The notes under the pieces: generated by a model
The model's input: only the letters and a program-made list of their open reading frames with translations
Databases searched by the model: none
Told to the model about the DNA's origin: nothing
Made by a program: the position numbers and the translations under genes
In this document: one piece after another, positions 18,197 to 27,243 of the stretch
How positions within the stretch are numbered: position 1 is the first letter of the stretch
Layout of the letters: every line of letters starts with the position of its first letter
Assembly: GCA_025929185.1 (NCBI GenBank)
Contig: JAICMO010000001.1
Span: forward strand, 1 to 64,000
DNA length: 64,000 nucleotides
Reading direction: 5' to 3'
DNA from: Pseudolabrys sp.
GTDB taxonomy: Bacteria; Pseudomonadota; Alphaproteobacteria; Rhizobiales; Xanthobacteraceae

Positions 18197-19692
18197 GTTT
18201 CCGAAATTGGTTTCTTTTCGTTTTGCAGTTGTCCACGCAGTTCGACGATCGGCTCACCCTTCGTATCGAGGTCGAAACTCAGTCGTAGTCCGCCGGTTTC
18301 CGGATTTGGCTGAAGTACTAAATTTTTGATCTCGCCCTTATTGGCGCTGACGACCGGCTGGATCGCCTTGGTGTCGTTTGAAAGCGTTGTTCCGGTCATT
18401 TCGAGCACGAAACGGCGCGTGCCGTCCGGGCCGGCGCCGATGCGTGTTTTCGTGAAGTGTGCGGCATCTTTTATCCGCTTCGAAGGGCCGTTTCCCCAGT
18501 GCAGACGATAAGTGAAAATGTATTCTCCCTTCGCCTTGAGTGCGTCTTTTGGCCGCCAGAACGTCACGATATTGTCGTGGATTTCCTGCTTCGTCGGTAT
18601 TTCGAGCAGTTCCACGTTTCCTTCGCCCCAGTCGCCGATGGGCTCAACCCATAGGCTTGGCCGTTTTTCAAAATGCGACTCGAGATCGTCGTAGGCGAAG
18701 AAATCGCGCTCGCGTTGCATGAGCCCGAAGCCGCGCGGATTGATGTCGCCGAAATAGCTTAACTGGAGATCACGTGGATTGTTGAGCGGACGCCAGATTT
18801 CCTCGTTGCGACCGCTGTGGATGGCCAGTCCGTCCGAATCGTGCACGGCAGATCGAAAGTCGTCGACGCCCACTCGGTCGTTGGCATCGAACAAGAACAT
18901 GCTGGTGCCGGCGCCAATACCGGACTCCGCGATATCGGTGCGCGGATAAAGCGCCATCTCGGTATCGTAGATCGTCGTATCGCCCGGTCGAATCGTGAAA
19001 CGGAAGGCAGCCGCGGCGCTCGGACTGTCGAGGAGCGCGTGCACCACGAGAGAGGTACTGTGCTGTGCCGGCTTCTCGATCCAGAAGGTGGTAAACGCGG
19101 GGAATTCTTCTCCTTTGGGATCGCCAGTGCGAAGAGACAGTCCGCGCGCCGACATGCCATAGACTTGCCCCTTGGCGACCGCGCGAAAGTAGCTCGCGCC
19201 GAGAAAGACGCCGACCTCATCGTAATAATCCGGCCGATTTATTTTTGCGTGCATTCGGAAGCCGGCAAAACCGATATCGGTCCCTGCTGGCGGCGGCTTG
19301 ATTTTGCCGAAGTCGAACAGATCGGGAGAATAGGAGATGAGTTTCGCGCTGCCGTCGCTGACGACATAAATCGTGACGCGGCCCTTGAAGATCCATCCGC
19401 GGTGAAAAAATTGCACCTGGAACGGCAGGTTTTCATTGCGCCAAAGCGCCCGATCGGGATTAAAGCGAATGCTGCGGTAGGCATCGTAGTCGATATCCTT
19501 GAACGGCTCCGGCAGCGAGTTATCCGGCGCCTTGTAGGCCTTGCTTGCGAGCTCTTGCGCTTGCCTGCGCACCATATCGGCGCTGAAGACCCCGCCGCCG
19601 GCCGCTCTCGCTTTTCGAGTAGCTTTGAGAATCGAGATCGCCGCCGCCGATCCGGCAATAAATTGTCGTCGATCCAAGATGGACAACTCCAA
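18172..19692 (-). CDS. opgD: Periplasmic glucan biosynthesis protein OpgD/OpgG (MdoG family)
   Basis: A 506-residue MdoG-family protein exported to the periplasm, where family members modify the osmoregulated periplasmic glucan backbone. A twin-arginine signal (DRRQFIAGSAAAIS, about residues 7-20) ends near ARA. Tat export is typical of OpgD, whereas OpgG usually uses Sec, so I chose the OpgD name. Family blocks such as YDAYRSIRFNPDRALW, FQVQFFHRGWIF and GFGLMQRERDFFAYDDLE are clear. No ATG lies close to the signal; the start is a TTG, with other TTG codons a few triplets inside. It is followed by opgH with a 25-nt overlap. Confidence 0.93.
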   Translation of the reverse strand: MELSILDRRQFIAGSAAAISILKATRKARAAGGGVFSADMVRRQAQELASKAYKAPDNSLPEPFKDIDYDAYRSIRFNPDRALWRNENLPFQVQFFHRGWIFKGRVTIYVVSDGSAKLISYSPDLFDFGKIKPPPAGTDIGFAGFRMHAKINRPDYYDEVGVFLGASYFRAVAKGQVYGMSARGLSLRTGDPKGEEFPAFTTFWIEKPAQHSTSLVVHALLDSPSAAAAFRFTIRPGDTTIYDTEMALYPRTDIAESGIGAGTSMFLFDANDRVGVDDFRSAVHDSDGLAIHSGRNEEIWRPLNNPRDLQLSYFGDINPRGFGLMQRERDFFAYDDLESHFEKRPSLWVEPIGDWGEGNVELLEIPTKQEIHDNIVTFWRPKDALKAKGEYIFTYRLHWGNGPSKRIKDAAHFTKTRIGAGPDGTRRFVLEMTGTTLSNDTKAIQPVVSANKGEIKNLVLQPNPETGGLRLSFDLDTKGEPIVELRGQLQNEKKPISETWLYRWTR

Positions 19693-19847
19693 AGACCTAA
19701 TTGGCGTCGTTGCGGGCTGCGGGGCGCGTCAATAATAAGTCTCAGGAATGAAACGAGTTCCGTCGGAGCCGCGGTTGCGACATAAGAAGCAATGGGTGGA
19801 TAACGAGGCGCTTCGGGTCGCTAAGACCAGCTCATAGCGAGGATCAT

Positions 19848-21170
19848 GTGCCCGTCGCAGGTAAACGGTTTCCGGTTTGGTCGCGATTATCTTTCGCCGC
19901 GCAACGGAAGATCGCCGGGCAGGCTGCCGAACGAGCGCGGCGCCTTGACAGGCGCTTGCACGCGTTCGTGGCGGTCGAAGACACGGTCCTCTCTCTTGCG
20001 CCCACTGCCGCGCTTGCGCTTATGCCTTACGCCGCGAAGGACATGTTTGCAGCCCCAAATCGTCGTCCTCGGTGCGGGCTTGCCGCCGCCGAGAACATCG
20101 GCCTGCGTGGATACGCGGATGTGTTGCGGCGATTGGACGACGCAGGCGGTTGCCGCGGCGGCTTCACTGCGATGACGGCGCTCGCCTACGAGCCGTCCGG
20201 CTATAATGCTGTTGCCGATTACGCTCGCAACCCCTGGGACACCGATTTCATTCCGGGCGGTTCTTCGTCAGGTTCGGCGGTCGCGGTGGCGAGCGGGTCC
20301 GTTCTCTTCGCGCTGGGATCTGACACCGGCGGCTCGATTCGTATTCCCGCGCACTGCTGTGGCGTGACCGGCTGGAAACCGACATGGGGCAGCGTTAGCG
20401 CCGCCGGCGCCCTGCCGCTTGCGCCGTTTCTCGATTGCATCGGCCTTCTGGCGCGCGATGCGTCCGAGCTTGCACCCGCGGCGGCTGTGCTTTCGTCCCT
20501 TGCCGAACCGCGTATGCCGATCAAGCGCGTCGTGGTTCTCCGCGATGCCGTCGCGAACGCCGAGCCGAGCGTAAGGATTGCTTGCCGCAACGGGATCGAC
20601 GCCATCGAGGCAAGCGGCGTCGCGATGTCGAGCGTAGACGGGCTGGACGCAATCGAGGCAATCGATTTCCACGCTCTGCGGGTCATGCAGGGTGAGGCGG
20701 TGCGGATTCACCGCGACCGACTTGACGATCCGTCAATCGATGCGGTTCTGCGCGCGCGTCTGGCGAAGGGTCTCGAGATCGACGACTCGATGCTGTCGGC
20801 AAGTCGCTCGGCACGAGCGCGGTTGGCGAAGGATTTCGAGGAGAAGATTTTGGGCAAGGCCGACGCCGCGATATTGCCGGTGATGCCGATGCGTACGCCG
20901 CCTTTCAGCGAGGTCAATCCGTCTTCTCCCTTGTTCAGTGCCCGCCGACTCTATGCGCTCAGCAGCTATTGCCGCTTCGTCAACATGCTCGGCTTTCCCG
21001 CTGTCGCGTTTCCGGTCGGTTTTGACGATCGCGGGCTGCCGGTCGCCTTGCAAATGATCGCGCGCGCCGGCCTGGACGGCGACCTGATTGCGCTCACGGC
21101 GAGAATGCAGGAAAAGACCGATTGGCACGGCCGCGTCCCTACCGCCGTTCACGATCTCCTCGATGTTTGA
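19848..21170 (+). CDS. Amidase-signature family hydrolase
   Basis: A 440-residue amidase-signature enzyme. The triad lysine is in YAAKDMFAA (K64). The serine-rich signature GGSSSGSAVAVASG (137-150) supplies the cis-serine, and SDTGGSIRIPA carries the nucleophile (S163). Such enzymes hydrolyse amides, aryl-acyl amides or related N-acyl compounds. The first clear reading starts at a GTG (19848). It is the first of four plus-strand genes with an epimerase, a short-chain dehydrogenase and an alpha/beta hydrolase, which look like a small catabolic pathway. The substrate is not known. Confidence 0.9.
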   Translation: MPVAGKRFPVWSRLSFAAQRKIAGQAAERARRLDRRLHAFVAVEDTVLSLAPTAALALMPYAAKDMFAAPNRRPRCGLAAAENIGLRGYADVLRRLDDAGGCRGGFTAMTALAYEPSGYNAVADYARNPWDTDFIPGGSSSGSAVAVASGSVLFALGSDTGGSIRIPAHCCGVTGWKPTWGSVSAAGALPLAPFLDCIGLLARDASELAPAAAVLSSLAEPRMPIKRVVVLRDAVANAEPSVRIACRNGIDAIEASGVAMSSVDGLDAIEAIDFHALRVMQGEAVRIHRDRLDDPSIDAVLRARLAKGLEIDDSMLSASRSARARLAKDFEEKILGKADAAILPVMPMRTPPFSEVNPSSPLFSARRLYALSSYCRFVNMLGFPAVAFPVGFDDRGLPVALQMIARAGLDGDLIALTARMQEKTDWHGRVPTAVHDLLDV

Positions 21171-21250
21171 AAGGGATTTCCCTGCTGCACGAGTTGGGTC
21201 TTGCCGCGGATGAGAGAGTGGCTGCGCAGTTCGAAAGTGGTTTAGCCGTC

Positions 21251-22150
21251 ATGTCGAACGTACTGGTCACTGGAGCAAGCGGATTTTTAGGGGGCGCCGT
21301 CATCGAGCGCCTCATAGCGCAAAATCATCGAGCGATCGGACTCGATCCCACGCCGGCGAACATCGCGGGTCGGCACGTTCGGGACGATCTGTCTGATCGA
21401 AATCGGTTGGAGACGCTGTTAAGGGGCGAGAAGATTTCACACGTTCTGCATTGCGGCGGCATCTCAGGACCAATGGTCATGACCGACGATCCGGCACGCG
21501 TGATGGATATCAACGTTGGCGGCAGCCTCAACCTGCTGCAGGCATCGCTGGCGAGCGGCGTGAGAACTTTCGTCTATTGCTCTTCGGTCTCGGCGCTGGG
21601 TAACTTCTACGAAGAAAAGCCGGTCACCGACGATTATCCGCTGCGGCCGGCGAGTGCCTACGGAAGCTCAAAGGCGGCGATGGACATGGTGCTGCGCGGC
21701 CTCTGGCAGCGCGTGCCGCTCGATCTCTGCTCGTTGCGCTTCACCAGCATCTACGGTCCCGCGCGGCAAACACGTTTCGTCGTGGACGACATCGTGGCCG
21801 CGGCGGTTAGCGGCGAAGCGATTTCGGTCGAACCGACTTCAGACTGGCCTTACATTTATATCGACGACGCCGCGGATGCCGCCATTGCGGCATGTTTCTC
21901 GAGCAATCGCCGCCAGCTCCATTACTTCATTGCCTATCCTGAGCAGGTCTCCCTCGAAGACCTTGCGCGGGCGGCGGAGAAAAGCGGCGGCAAGCCGGTC
22001 CGGCTTATCATTGACGACGAAGCGCCATTGGCCAGACGGGGACCTCTCGACATCGCTCCGGCGCAGCGGGACTTCGGCTTCGCGCCGAAGATCGATCACC
22101 GAGAAGGCATTCGGCGCATGGTCGAAGCGCGGCGCGCAACGCAGACGTGA
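21251..22150 (+). CDS. NAD-dependent epimerase/dehydratase family protein
   Basis: A 299-residue extended short-chain dehydrogenase. It starts with the NAD-binding loop TGASGFLG right after the ATG at 21251, which I prefer over a frame open further upstream. A YGSSKAAMD motif supplies the catalytic Tyr and Lys, with CSSVSALG as the serine strand before it. Substrates could be nucleotide sugars or small hydroxy acids; being in a catabolic cluster, it may oxidise a small acid or sugar acid (DenD-like), but this is inference. It lies 80 nt after the amidase gene. Confidence 0.88.
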   Translation: MSNVLVTGASGFLGGAVIERLIAQNHRAIGLDPTPANIAGRHVRDDLSDRNRLETLLRGEKISHVLHCGGISGPMVMTDDPARVMDINVGGSLNLLQASLASGVRTFVYCSSVSALGNFYEEKPVTDDYPLRPASAYGSSKAAMDMVLRGLWQRVPLDLCSLRFTSIYGPARQTRFVVDDIVAAAVSGEAISVEPTSDWPYIYIDDAADAAIAACFSSNRRQLHYFIAYPEQVSLEDLARAAEKSGGKPVRLIIDDEAPLARRGPLDIAPAQRDFGFAPKIDHREGIRRMVEARRATQT

Positions 22151-22251
22151 CTTGCGCCGATGCTCTTGTCCGGGTGCTGTCCGGCCGTCATAGTCGCTCG
22201 CCGCTTCCCCCGCCGCGGATGAGCCGCTTTCATCGCACCGGAGACCAGTCG

Positions 22252-23034
22252 ATGGACCTCAAGCTTGCTGGAAAATCTGCGCTGATTACCGGCGCCTCGA
22301 AAGGCATCGGACGCGCGACGGCGGAAAGCCTTGCTGCGGAGGGGTGCAACGTCATTCTGGTTTCGCGCACGGCGACCGATCTTGCCGCAGCGAAGGAGCG
22401 GATTGCGCGCAAATCGAACGTCCGCGTCGACACGGTTGCCGCCGACCTGTCGGACAGCAAATATGTCAATCAGCTCGCGGGAGATTTTCCAAATGTCGAT
22501 ATTCTGGTGAACAATGCCGGCGCCATTCCCGGCGGCAAGCTGCTCGATATCGACGAGAAGACCTGGCGCAAGTCCTGGGATCTGAAGGTGCTCGGCTATG
22601 TCAACATGTGCCGCGCCTTCTACGCATTGATGAAAGAACGCGGCTCCGGCGTGATCATCAATGTCACGGGCAATGCCGCTCAGACACACGACCCGGAATA
22701 TATCTGCGGCGTTGCGGGCAACGCAGCGCTGATGGCGTTCAGCCAGTCGCTTGGCAGCGTCAGTCCGCGGGACGGCATCCGCGTGATCTCAGTCAACCCC
22801 GGTCCCGTCGAAACAGAGCGGCTGGTTGGTCTTATGAAGAAGAAGGCGCTCGATCGCACCGGCAATGCCGATAATTGGCGCGATCTGTTCAAGCCGCTCC
22901 CGTTCGGCCGCGCGTGCGCACCGGAAGAGATCGGCGCCATGATCGCATTTCTTGCGTCCGACCGCTGCGGCTACAACAGCGGTTCGGTCGTGACGATCGA
23001 CGCCGGCCTATCGGCGCGGTCCATGAATTTTTGA
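22252..23034 (+). CDS. Atypical short-chain dehydrogenase/reductase lacking the YxxxK lysine
   Basis: A 260-residue classical-length SDR with TGASKGIG cofactor loop and NNAG motif (VNNAGAIPGG). The usual Ser...Tyr-x3-Lys active site is replaced: the serine strand reads INVTGNAAQ and the tyrosine is followed by YICGVAGNAALM, with no lysine four residues on. This sequence pattern occurs in a known subgroup of SDRs, so it is probably a different chemistry rather than a mutation. The ATG at 22252 stands directly before the first strand; the open frame upstream overlaps the epimerase stop. It likely acts on the same pathway as its neighbours. Confidence 0.87.
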   Translation: MDLKLAGKSALITGASKGIGRATAESLAAEGCNVILVSRTATDLAAAKERIARKSNVRVDTVAADLSDSKYVNQLAGDFPNVDILVNNAGAIPGGKLLDIDEKTWRKSWDLKVLGYVNMCRAFYALMKERGSGVIINVTGNAAQTHDPEYICGVAGNAALMAFSQSLGSVSPRDGIRVISVNPGPVETERLVGLMKKKALDRTGNADNWRDLFKPLPFGRACAPEEIGAMIAFLASDRCGYNSGSVVTIDAGLSARSMNF

Positions 23035-23055
23035 CATCAGCGGGCGAGGACGATC

Positions 23056-23934
23056 ATGCCACATCTGACAACCGACGACGGCGTCAAGCTCTTTTACGAG
23101 GAAACCGGAAGCGGGATTCCAATCGTCTTCGTGCATGAATTCGCCGGCGATTACCGCTCGTATGAATTGCAAATGCGGTACTTCGGGCAACGCTATCGTT
23201 GCATCGCCTACAACGCGCGTGGCTACCCGCCATCGGATGTGCCGAAAGACGGAGAGCGCTATTCGCAAGAGCGCGCGCGCGATGACATCCGCGCGGTGCT
23301 CGACGCGCTGAAGATCGACAAGGCGCACGTCGTCGGCCTCTCGATGGGGGGCTTTGCCGCATTGCATTTCGGCTTCACGTATCCCGACCGTGCGCGTTCG
23401 ATCATCGTTGCCGGCTGCGGCTATGGCGCTGCGCTCGACAAGCGTGCGCAATTTGCAGAAGAGGCGGAAGCCGCCGCCCGGCAGTTCGAAGAGCAGACGA
23501 TGGCCAAGGCGGCGGAAGCCTACGGCCTTGGGCCCACCCGCGTGCAGTTCCAGAACAAGGATCCGCGCGGCTGGCGCGAGTTCGTCGCCCAGCTGAGAGA
23601 GCACTCGACTGAGGGCTCGGCGCTGACCATGCGGGGCGTGCAGAAGCGGCGGCCGTCATTGTTCGACCTCGTCGAGCAGATGAAGCGGATGACGGTGCCG
23701 GCGTTGATAATCACGGGCGACGAGGATTGGCCGTGCCTGGAGCCCGGCCTGCTGATGAAGAGGATGATCCCGACCGCGGCGCTGGTGGTGATGCCGAACG
23801 CAGGCCACACCATTAATCTCGAGGATCCGGCGGCGTTCAATCAGCACATCGCCGATTTCATCGGCACCGTCGACGTCGGGGCATGGCGCAAGCGCGATCC
23901 GCGCGCAATGGCGTCGTCGATTCTCGGCCGATGA
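23056..23934 (+). CDS. Alpha/beta-fold hydrolase
   Basis: A 292-residue alpha/beta hydrolase. The nucleophile elbow is GLSMGG (Ser after VVGL), the oxyanion region FVHEFAGDYRSYE follows strand 3, and the late acid and histidine lie in TGDEDW and NAGHTINLEDP. This pattern fits ester, lactone or C-C bond hydrolases. It starts 21 nt after the dehydrogenase gene and ends the plus-strand set. It then converges with the dehydrogenase gene of the Liv operon, only 12 nt away. Confidence 0.9.
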   Translation: MPHLTTDDGVKLFYEETGSGIPIVFVHEFAGDYRSYELQMRYFGQRYRCIAYNARGYPPSDVPKDGERYSQERARDDIRAVLDALKIDKAHVVGLSMGGFAALHFGFTYPDRARSIIVAGCGYGAALDKRAQFAEEAEAAARQFEEQTMAKAAEAYGLGPTRVQFQNKDPRGWREFVAQLREHSTEGSALTMRGVQKRRPSLFDLVEQMKRMTVPALIITGDEDWPCLEPGLLMKRMIPTAALVVMPNAGHTINLEDPAAFNQHIADFIGTVDVGAWRKRDPRAMASSILGR

Positions 23935-23946
23935 CGCTGCTCGGAG

Positions 23947-24705
23947 TCAGGTCGTCGTGTAGCCGCCGTCGACCAGCATGTCGGCGCCGGTCATGAAGCT
24001 CGCGGCGTCACTAGCGAGAAACAGGGCGGCTTGCGCGATTTCGTCCGGCTGCCCCAGCCGGTTCAGCAAATGCTTCGGCCCGGACTCGCGGCGCGCCGTC
24101 GCCATATCGCCGAAGCGCTTGACCAAACGCCGCGTTTCGACCGCGCCGGGTGAGAGCGCGTTGACGCGGATATTTTGGGCCGCGTGATCGGCGGCCATCG
24201 CCTTGGCGAGCTGGATGATCGCGCCCTTGGACGTGCAGTAGGCGGCGCGTGCAGGCGCGGCAACGCGTCCGAGTTGCGAGGCGATGTGAATGATGCTGCC
24301 GCCGCCCGCCGCCATCATCGAGGGCAGAACGGCGCGGCTCATGAGGTAAGCTCCCGTCACGTTGACCGAGAGCACACGATTCCAATCCGCCGGCGAAATA
24401 TTGAGCACGCTGCCGTTCGGGTCATCTGTCGCGGCCGCATTGACCAACACGTGGATATTGCCGAACGCTTTTTGCGCCGCTTCCGCCGCGGCATGCGTGT
24501 CGCTTTCCAGGCTGACATCGCAGCACCGCGCCAGAGCGCGTCCGGCGGCCTTTTCAATCCTGCGTGCGGTTTCTTCAGCCGCGCCAGCATCGAGATCGAG
24601 GCACATCACCGCGGCGCCTGCGGCAGCGAAGGTCGTGGCGATGGCGCGGCCGATGCCGTTGCCCGCGCCGGTAACGATGGCCGTCTTGCCGGTAAGCGTG
24701 GTCAT
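23947..24705 (-). CDS. Short-chain dehydrogenase/reductase (terminal gene of Liv operon)
   Basis: A 252-residue classical SDR: cofactor loop TGAGNGIG, NAA motif (VNAAATDDP) and a full active site with IASQLGR serine and YCTSK (Tyr, Lys). It resembles 3-oxoacyl-ACP-reductase-type NAD(P) dehydrogenases. The ATG at 24705 makes a 4-nt overlap with the preceding livF gene; an extended frame upstream inside livF is unlikely. Being last in an amino-acid-type ABC operon, it probably oxidises the imported compound or a metabolite of it. Confidence 0.9.
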   Translation of the reverse strand: MTTLTGKTAIVTGAGNGIGRAIATTFAAAGAAVMCLDLDAGAAEETARRIEKAAGRALARCCDVSLESDTHAAAEAAQKAFGNIHVLVNAAATDDPNGSVLNISPADWNRVLSVNVTGAYLMSRAVLPSMMAAGGGSIIHIASQLGRVAAPARAAYCTSKGAIIQLAKAMAADHAAQNIRVNALSPGAVETRRLVKRFGDMATARRESGPKHLLNRLGQPDEIAQAALFLASDAASFMTGADMLVDGGYTTT

Positions 24706-25439
24706 TGCGCGGCAACCGCGGCGCTGCGGCCGAGATAGGCCTGCTGCACGCGCTCGTCCTGTTTCAACATACTGCATGCTCCGGAGACAATGATGGAGCC
24801 GGTCTGCAAGACGTAGCCGCGGCTCGCCGTCTCAAGCGCGTAGCGCGCGTTCTGCTCGACCAGAAGCACGCTGGTGCCGCCCTCGTTGATCGAGCGGATG
24901 GTGCGGAAGATGTCCTGCACAACGAGCGGCGCGAGCCCGAGCGAGGGCTCATCCAGACAAAGAAGGCGCGGCTCCGACATCATTGCGCGGCCGAGCACCA
25001 ACATCTGCTGCTCGCCTCCGCTGAGCGTGCCCGCGTTCTGCGAAGCCCTCGCTTTGAGCCGCGGAAACATGCCGAACATACGATCTATCAACGATCTGAT
25101 CTTGGCGGCATTCTTGCGGAATTTGAAGCCGCCGAGCTCCAGGTTCTCGCGTACCGTCAAGAACGGAAAAACATGGCGGCCTTCGGGCACGAGCGCAATG
25201 CCGAGCTTACTGCGCTCATGCGACGGCAGCCGCGTGATGTCGCGCCCCGCGAAGCGGATCGCGCCCGCGCGCGGAAACAGCGCGCCGGCGATCGCCCGTA
25301 ATGTCGTCGATTTGCCGGCGCCGTTCGCGCCGATGAGCGTGACGATTTCACCTTCATCGACGTGAAGCGTGATCTCACGGCAGGCCGGCACCTGGCCGTA
25401 GGCGAGTTCGAGTCTCTCGGCGGCGAGCAGGGCGCTCAT
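24702..25439 (-). CDS. livF: Branched-chain amino-acid-type ABC ATP-binding protein LivF
   Basis: A 245-residue cytoplasmic ABC ATPase of the LivF type: Walker A GANGAGKSTTLR, signature LSGGEQQMLVLGRAM, Walker B LLCLDEPSLGL. It overlaps livG upstream and the dehydrogenase downstream by 4 nt each. With LivG it powers the LivHM channel. The substrate may be a branched-chain amino acid or, as for many such paralogues, an aromatic acid, amide or urea; it cannot be told from this gene. Confidence 0.93.
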   Translation of the reverse strand: MSALLAAERLELAYGQVPACREITLHVDEGEIVTLIGANGAGKSTTLRAIAGALFPRAGAIRFAGRDITRLPSHERSKLGIALVPEGRHVFPFLTVRENLELGGFKFRKNAAKIRSLIDRMFGMFPRLKARASQNAGTLSGGEQQMLVLGRAMMSEPRLLCLDEPSLGLAPLVVQDIFRTIRSINEGGTSVLLVEQNARYALETASRGYVLQTGSIIVSGACSMLKQDERVQQAYLGRSAAVAAQ

Positions 25440-26215
25440 CGCACTTCGGCTCCCAGATAGGCCGCGATGACGCCGGGATGCGCCTGAACGTCGGCCGGCG
25501 TGCCCTCGAACAGGTGCTGTCCGTAATCCATCACGAGAATGCGGTCGGCGATCCGCATGACCAGGTCCATATTGTGCTCGACCATTACGACCGTCATGCC
25601 GCGCGCACGCAAGGCAACGATCCGCCCCAGCAGTGCTTCGACTTCGGCGGCATTCAGGCCGGCCGCCGGCTCATCGATCATCAAAAGGCGAGGCGCGGTG
25701 GCAAGCGCGCGCGCAACTTCCAGCATACGCTGCTCGCCGTAAGAGAGCGAACCGGCCGGCACGTGCGCGCGCGGCTTGAGACCAACGAAGGCGAGCAGGT
25801 TCGCCGCATCATCGCGGCAACGTTCGCGATCGCGGCGGAACGCCGCGCCATGCAGGATATACTGCCACGGCGGGATTTGATGATGCAGATGAAAGCCCGC
25901 GAGCACGTTTTCGAGCACGGAGAGCTGCTTGAACAATCGGATTTTCTGGAACGTGCGGGCAAGGCCGTGGCGCACGCGGCGATGCGACGGCATGCCGATC
26001 ATATCGACGCCGGAAAACGTCAGCTTGCCTGCGTCAGGTTGATAGATGCCGCTCATCAGATTGAGCAGGGTCGATTTGCCGGCTCCGTTTGGCCCGATTA
26101 CCGCGAATACAGTGCCGCCCGTGATGTCCAGCGATATGTCACGCACCGCTTGCACCCCGCCGAAGCTTTTACGCAAGCCCTCGGCACGCAGCAGAATTTC
26201 GCCGGCGCCGGTCAC
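25436..26215 (-). CDS. livG: Branched-chain amino-acid-type ABC ATP-binding protein LivG
   Basis: A 259-residue ABC ATPase of the LivG type: Walker A GPNGAGKSTLLN, signature LSYGEQRMLEVARAL, Walker B LLMIDEPAAGLN. The frame stays open for 116 codons further upstream inside livM, but that part is arginine-rich out-of-frame sequence. The GTG at 26215, overlapping the livM stop as GTGA, is the plausible start. It partners LivF in the importer. Confidence 0.92.
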   Translation of the reverse strand: MTGAGEILLRAEGLRKSFGGVQAVRDISLDITGGTVFAVIGPNGAGKSTLLNLMSGIYQPDAGKLTFSGVDMIGMPSHRRVRHGLARTFQKIRLFKQLSVLENVLAGFHLHHQIPPWQYILHGAAFRRDRERCRDDAANLLAFVGLKPRAHVPAGSLSYGEQRMLEVARALATAPRLLMIDEPAAGLNAAEVEALLGRIVALRARGMTVVMVEHNMDLVMRIADRILVMDYGQHLFEGTPADVQAHPGVIAAYLGAEVR

Positions 26216-27243
26216 GGGTCGCGCCCCACCTTCGCCGGGCGGCGCACGCGTGCCGCAACCAGGCGCGCGGCTTGTACCAGTCCGCCCGGCATAAACAGCA
26301 CGACCAGGGTGACGGAGACGCCGTACACGATCAGCCGCAGATCGCCAATGCCGCGCAACAGTTCGGGCAGCACCGTTAGCAAAATGGCCCCGAGCACGGG
26401 GCCGATCAGCGTGCCCATGCCGCCGACGATCACCATCGCGAGGATGCTGAATGACTCGGTGATAAAGAACGCGTCCGGTACGAGCGTTCCCACGAAGCTT
26501 GCGTAAAAGCAACCGCCGGCGCCGGCAACCGCAGAGCTCACTGCAAAAGCAAACACCTTCCACTTCTGGCCGTTCACGCCGAGTGATGCCGCCGAGACTT
26601 CATCCTCTCGGATTGCCGTTAGCGTCTCGCCCACGGGTGAGCGGACCAGTTGGTCGAGCAGGAGATAAACGAGAAATGCAAAGCCGGCAGTGAGATAGAA
26701 CAGACTGGCGAGATTGCTAAACTCGATGGGCGGCAATCCCGGAATGGCAAACGGTGGCGGCGGCGCGATGCCATAGATGCCGAGCGGACCTTGCGTGAGG
26801 CTGATCCAGTTGAGCAGCACCTGGTAAGTGATGACGGCAAAACCGAGCGAGGCGATGGCGAGATAGTGCCCGCGCAGGCGGACCGCGAACACCGAGAGAA
26901 ATACGCCGGCTACTCCGGCAAGCAGAACACCCGCGACGAACGCGACCCAGAAGGGCACGCCGACTTGCGTGATCAGCAGCGTGGAAGCGTAAGCGCCAAT
27001 GCCATAGAATGCGGACTGCCCGAGATTGAGCTGGCCGGCATAGCCCAGCACGAAATCGAGCCCGATCGCCAGCAGCACGTTGATCGCGCACACGATCAGG
27101 TTGGTGCGCCAGTAGGAATCCGTGAAGATGGCGGGCAATAGTCCGATGACAATCGCGGCCACCACCAGCCAAAACCGCCGCGATGTGACAATTGACATTG
27201 CCGACGCCGATGTCGCTGATTGAGCAGCCGCAGGGTTAGACAT
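26212..27243 (-). CDS. livM: Branched-chain amino-acid-type ABC permease LivM
   Basis: A roughly 343-residue inner-membrane permease of the LivM type with about ten hydrophobic helices. It shows the family motifs GYAGQLNLGQSAFYGIGAYAS and, in the C-terminal half, SAASLGVNGQKWKVFAFAVSSAVAGAGGCFYA and GGMGTLIGPVLGA. I start it at the ATG at 27243, which overlaps the livH stop by 8 nt; a TTG seven codons upstream is also possible. It forms the channel with LivH. Confidence 0.92.
   Translation of the reverse strand: MSNPAAAQSATSASAMSIVTSRRFWLVVAAIVIGLLPAIFTDSYWRTNLIVCAINVLLAIGLDFVLGYAGQLNLGQSAFYGIGAYASTLLITQVGVPFWVAFVAGVLLAGVAGVFLSVFAVRLRGHYLAIASLGFAVITYQVLLNWISLTQGPLGIYGIAPPPPFAIPGLPPIEFSNLASLFYLTAGFAFLVYLLLDQLVRSPVGETLTAIREDEVSAASLGVNGQKWKVFAFAVSSAVAGAGGCFYASFVGTLVPDAFFITESFSILAMVIVGGMGTLIGPVLGAILLTVLPELLRGIGDLRLIVYGVSVTLVVLFMPGGLVQAARLVAARVRRPAKVGRDP

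Noticed and set aside
25478-26506. 342-codon plus-strand frame and the 116-residue N-terminal extension of LivG
   Set aside because: Both are shadows. LivG motifs start right after the GTG at 26215, and the rest lies in out-of-frame livM sequence.
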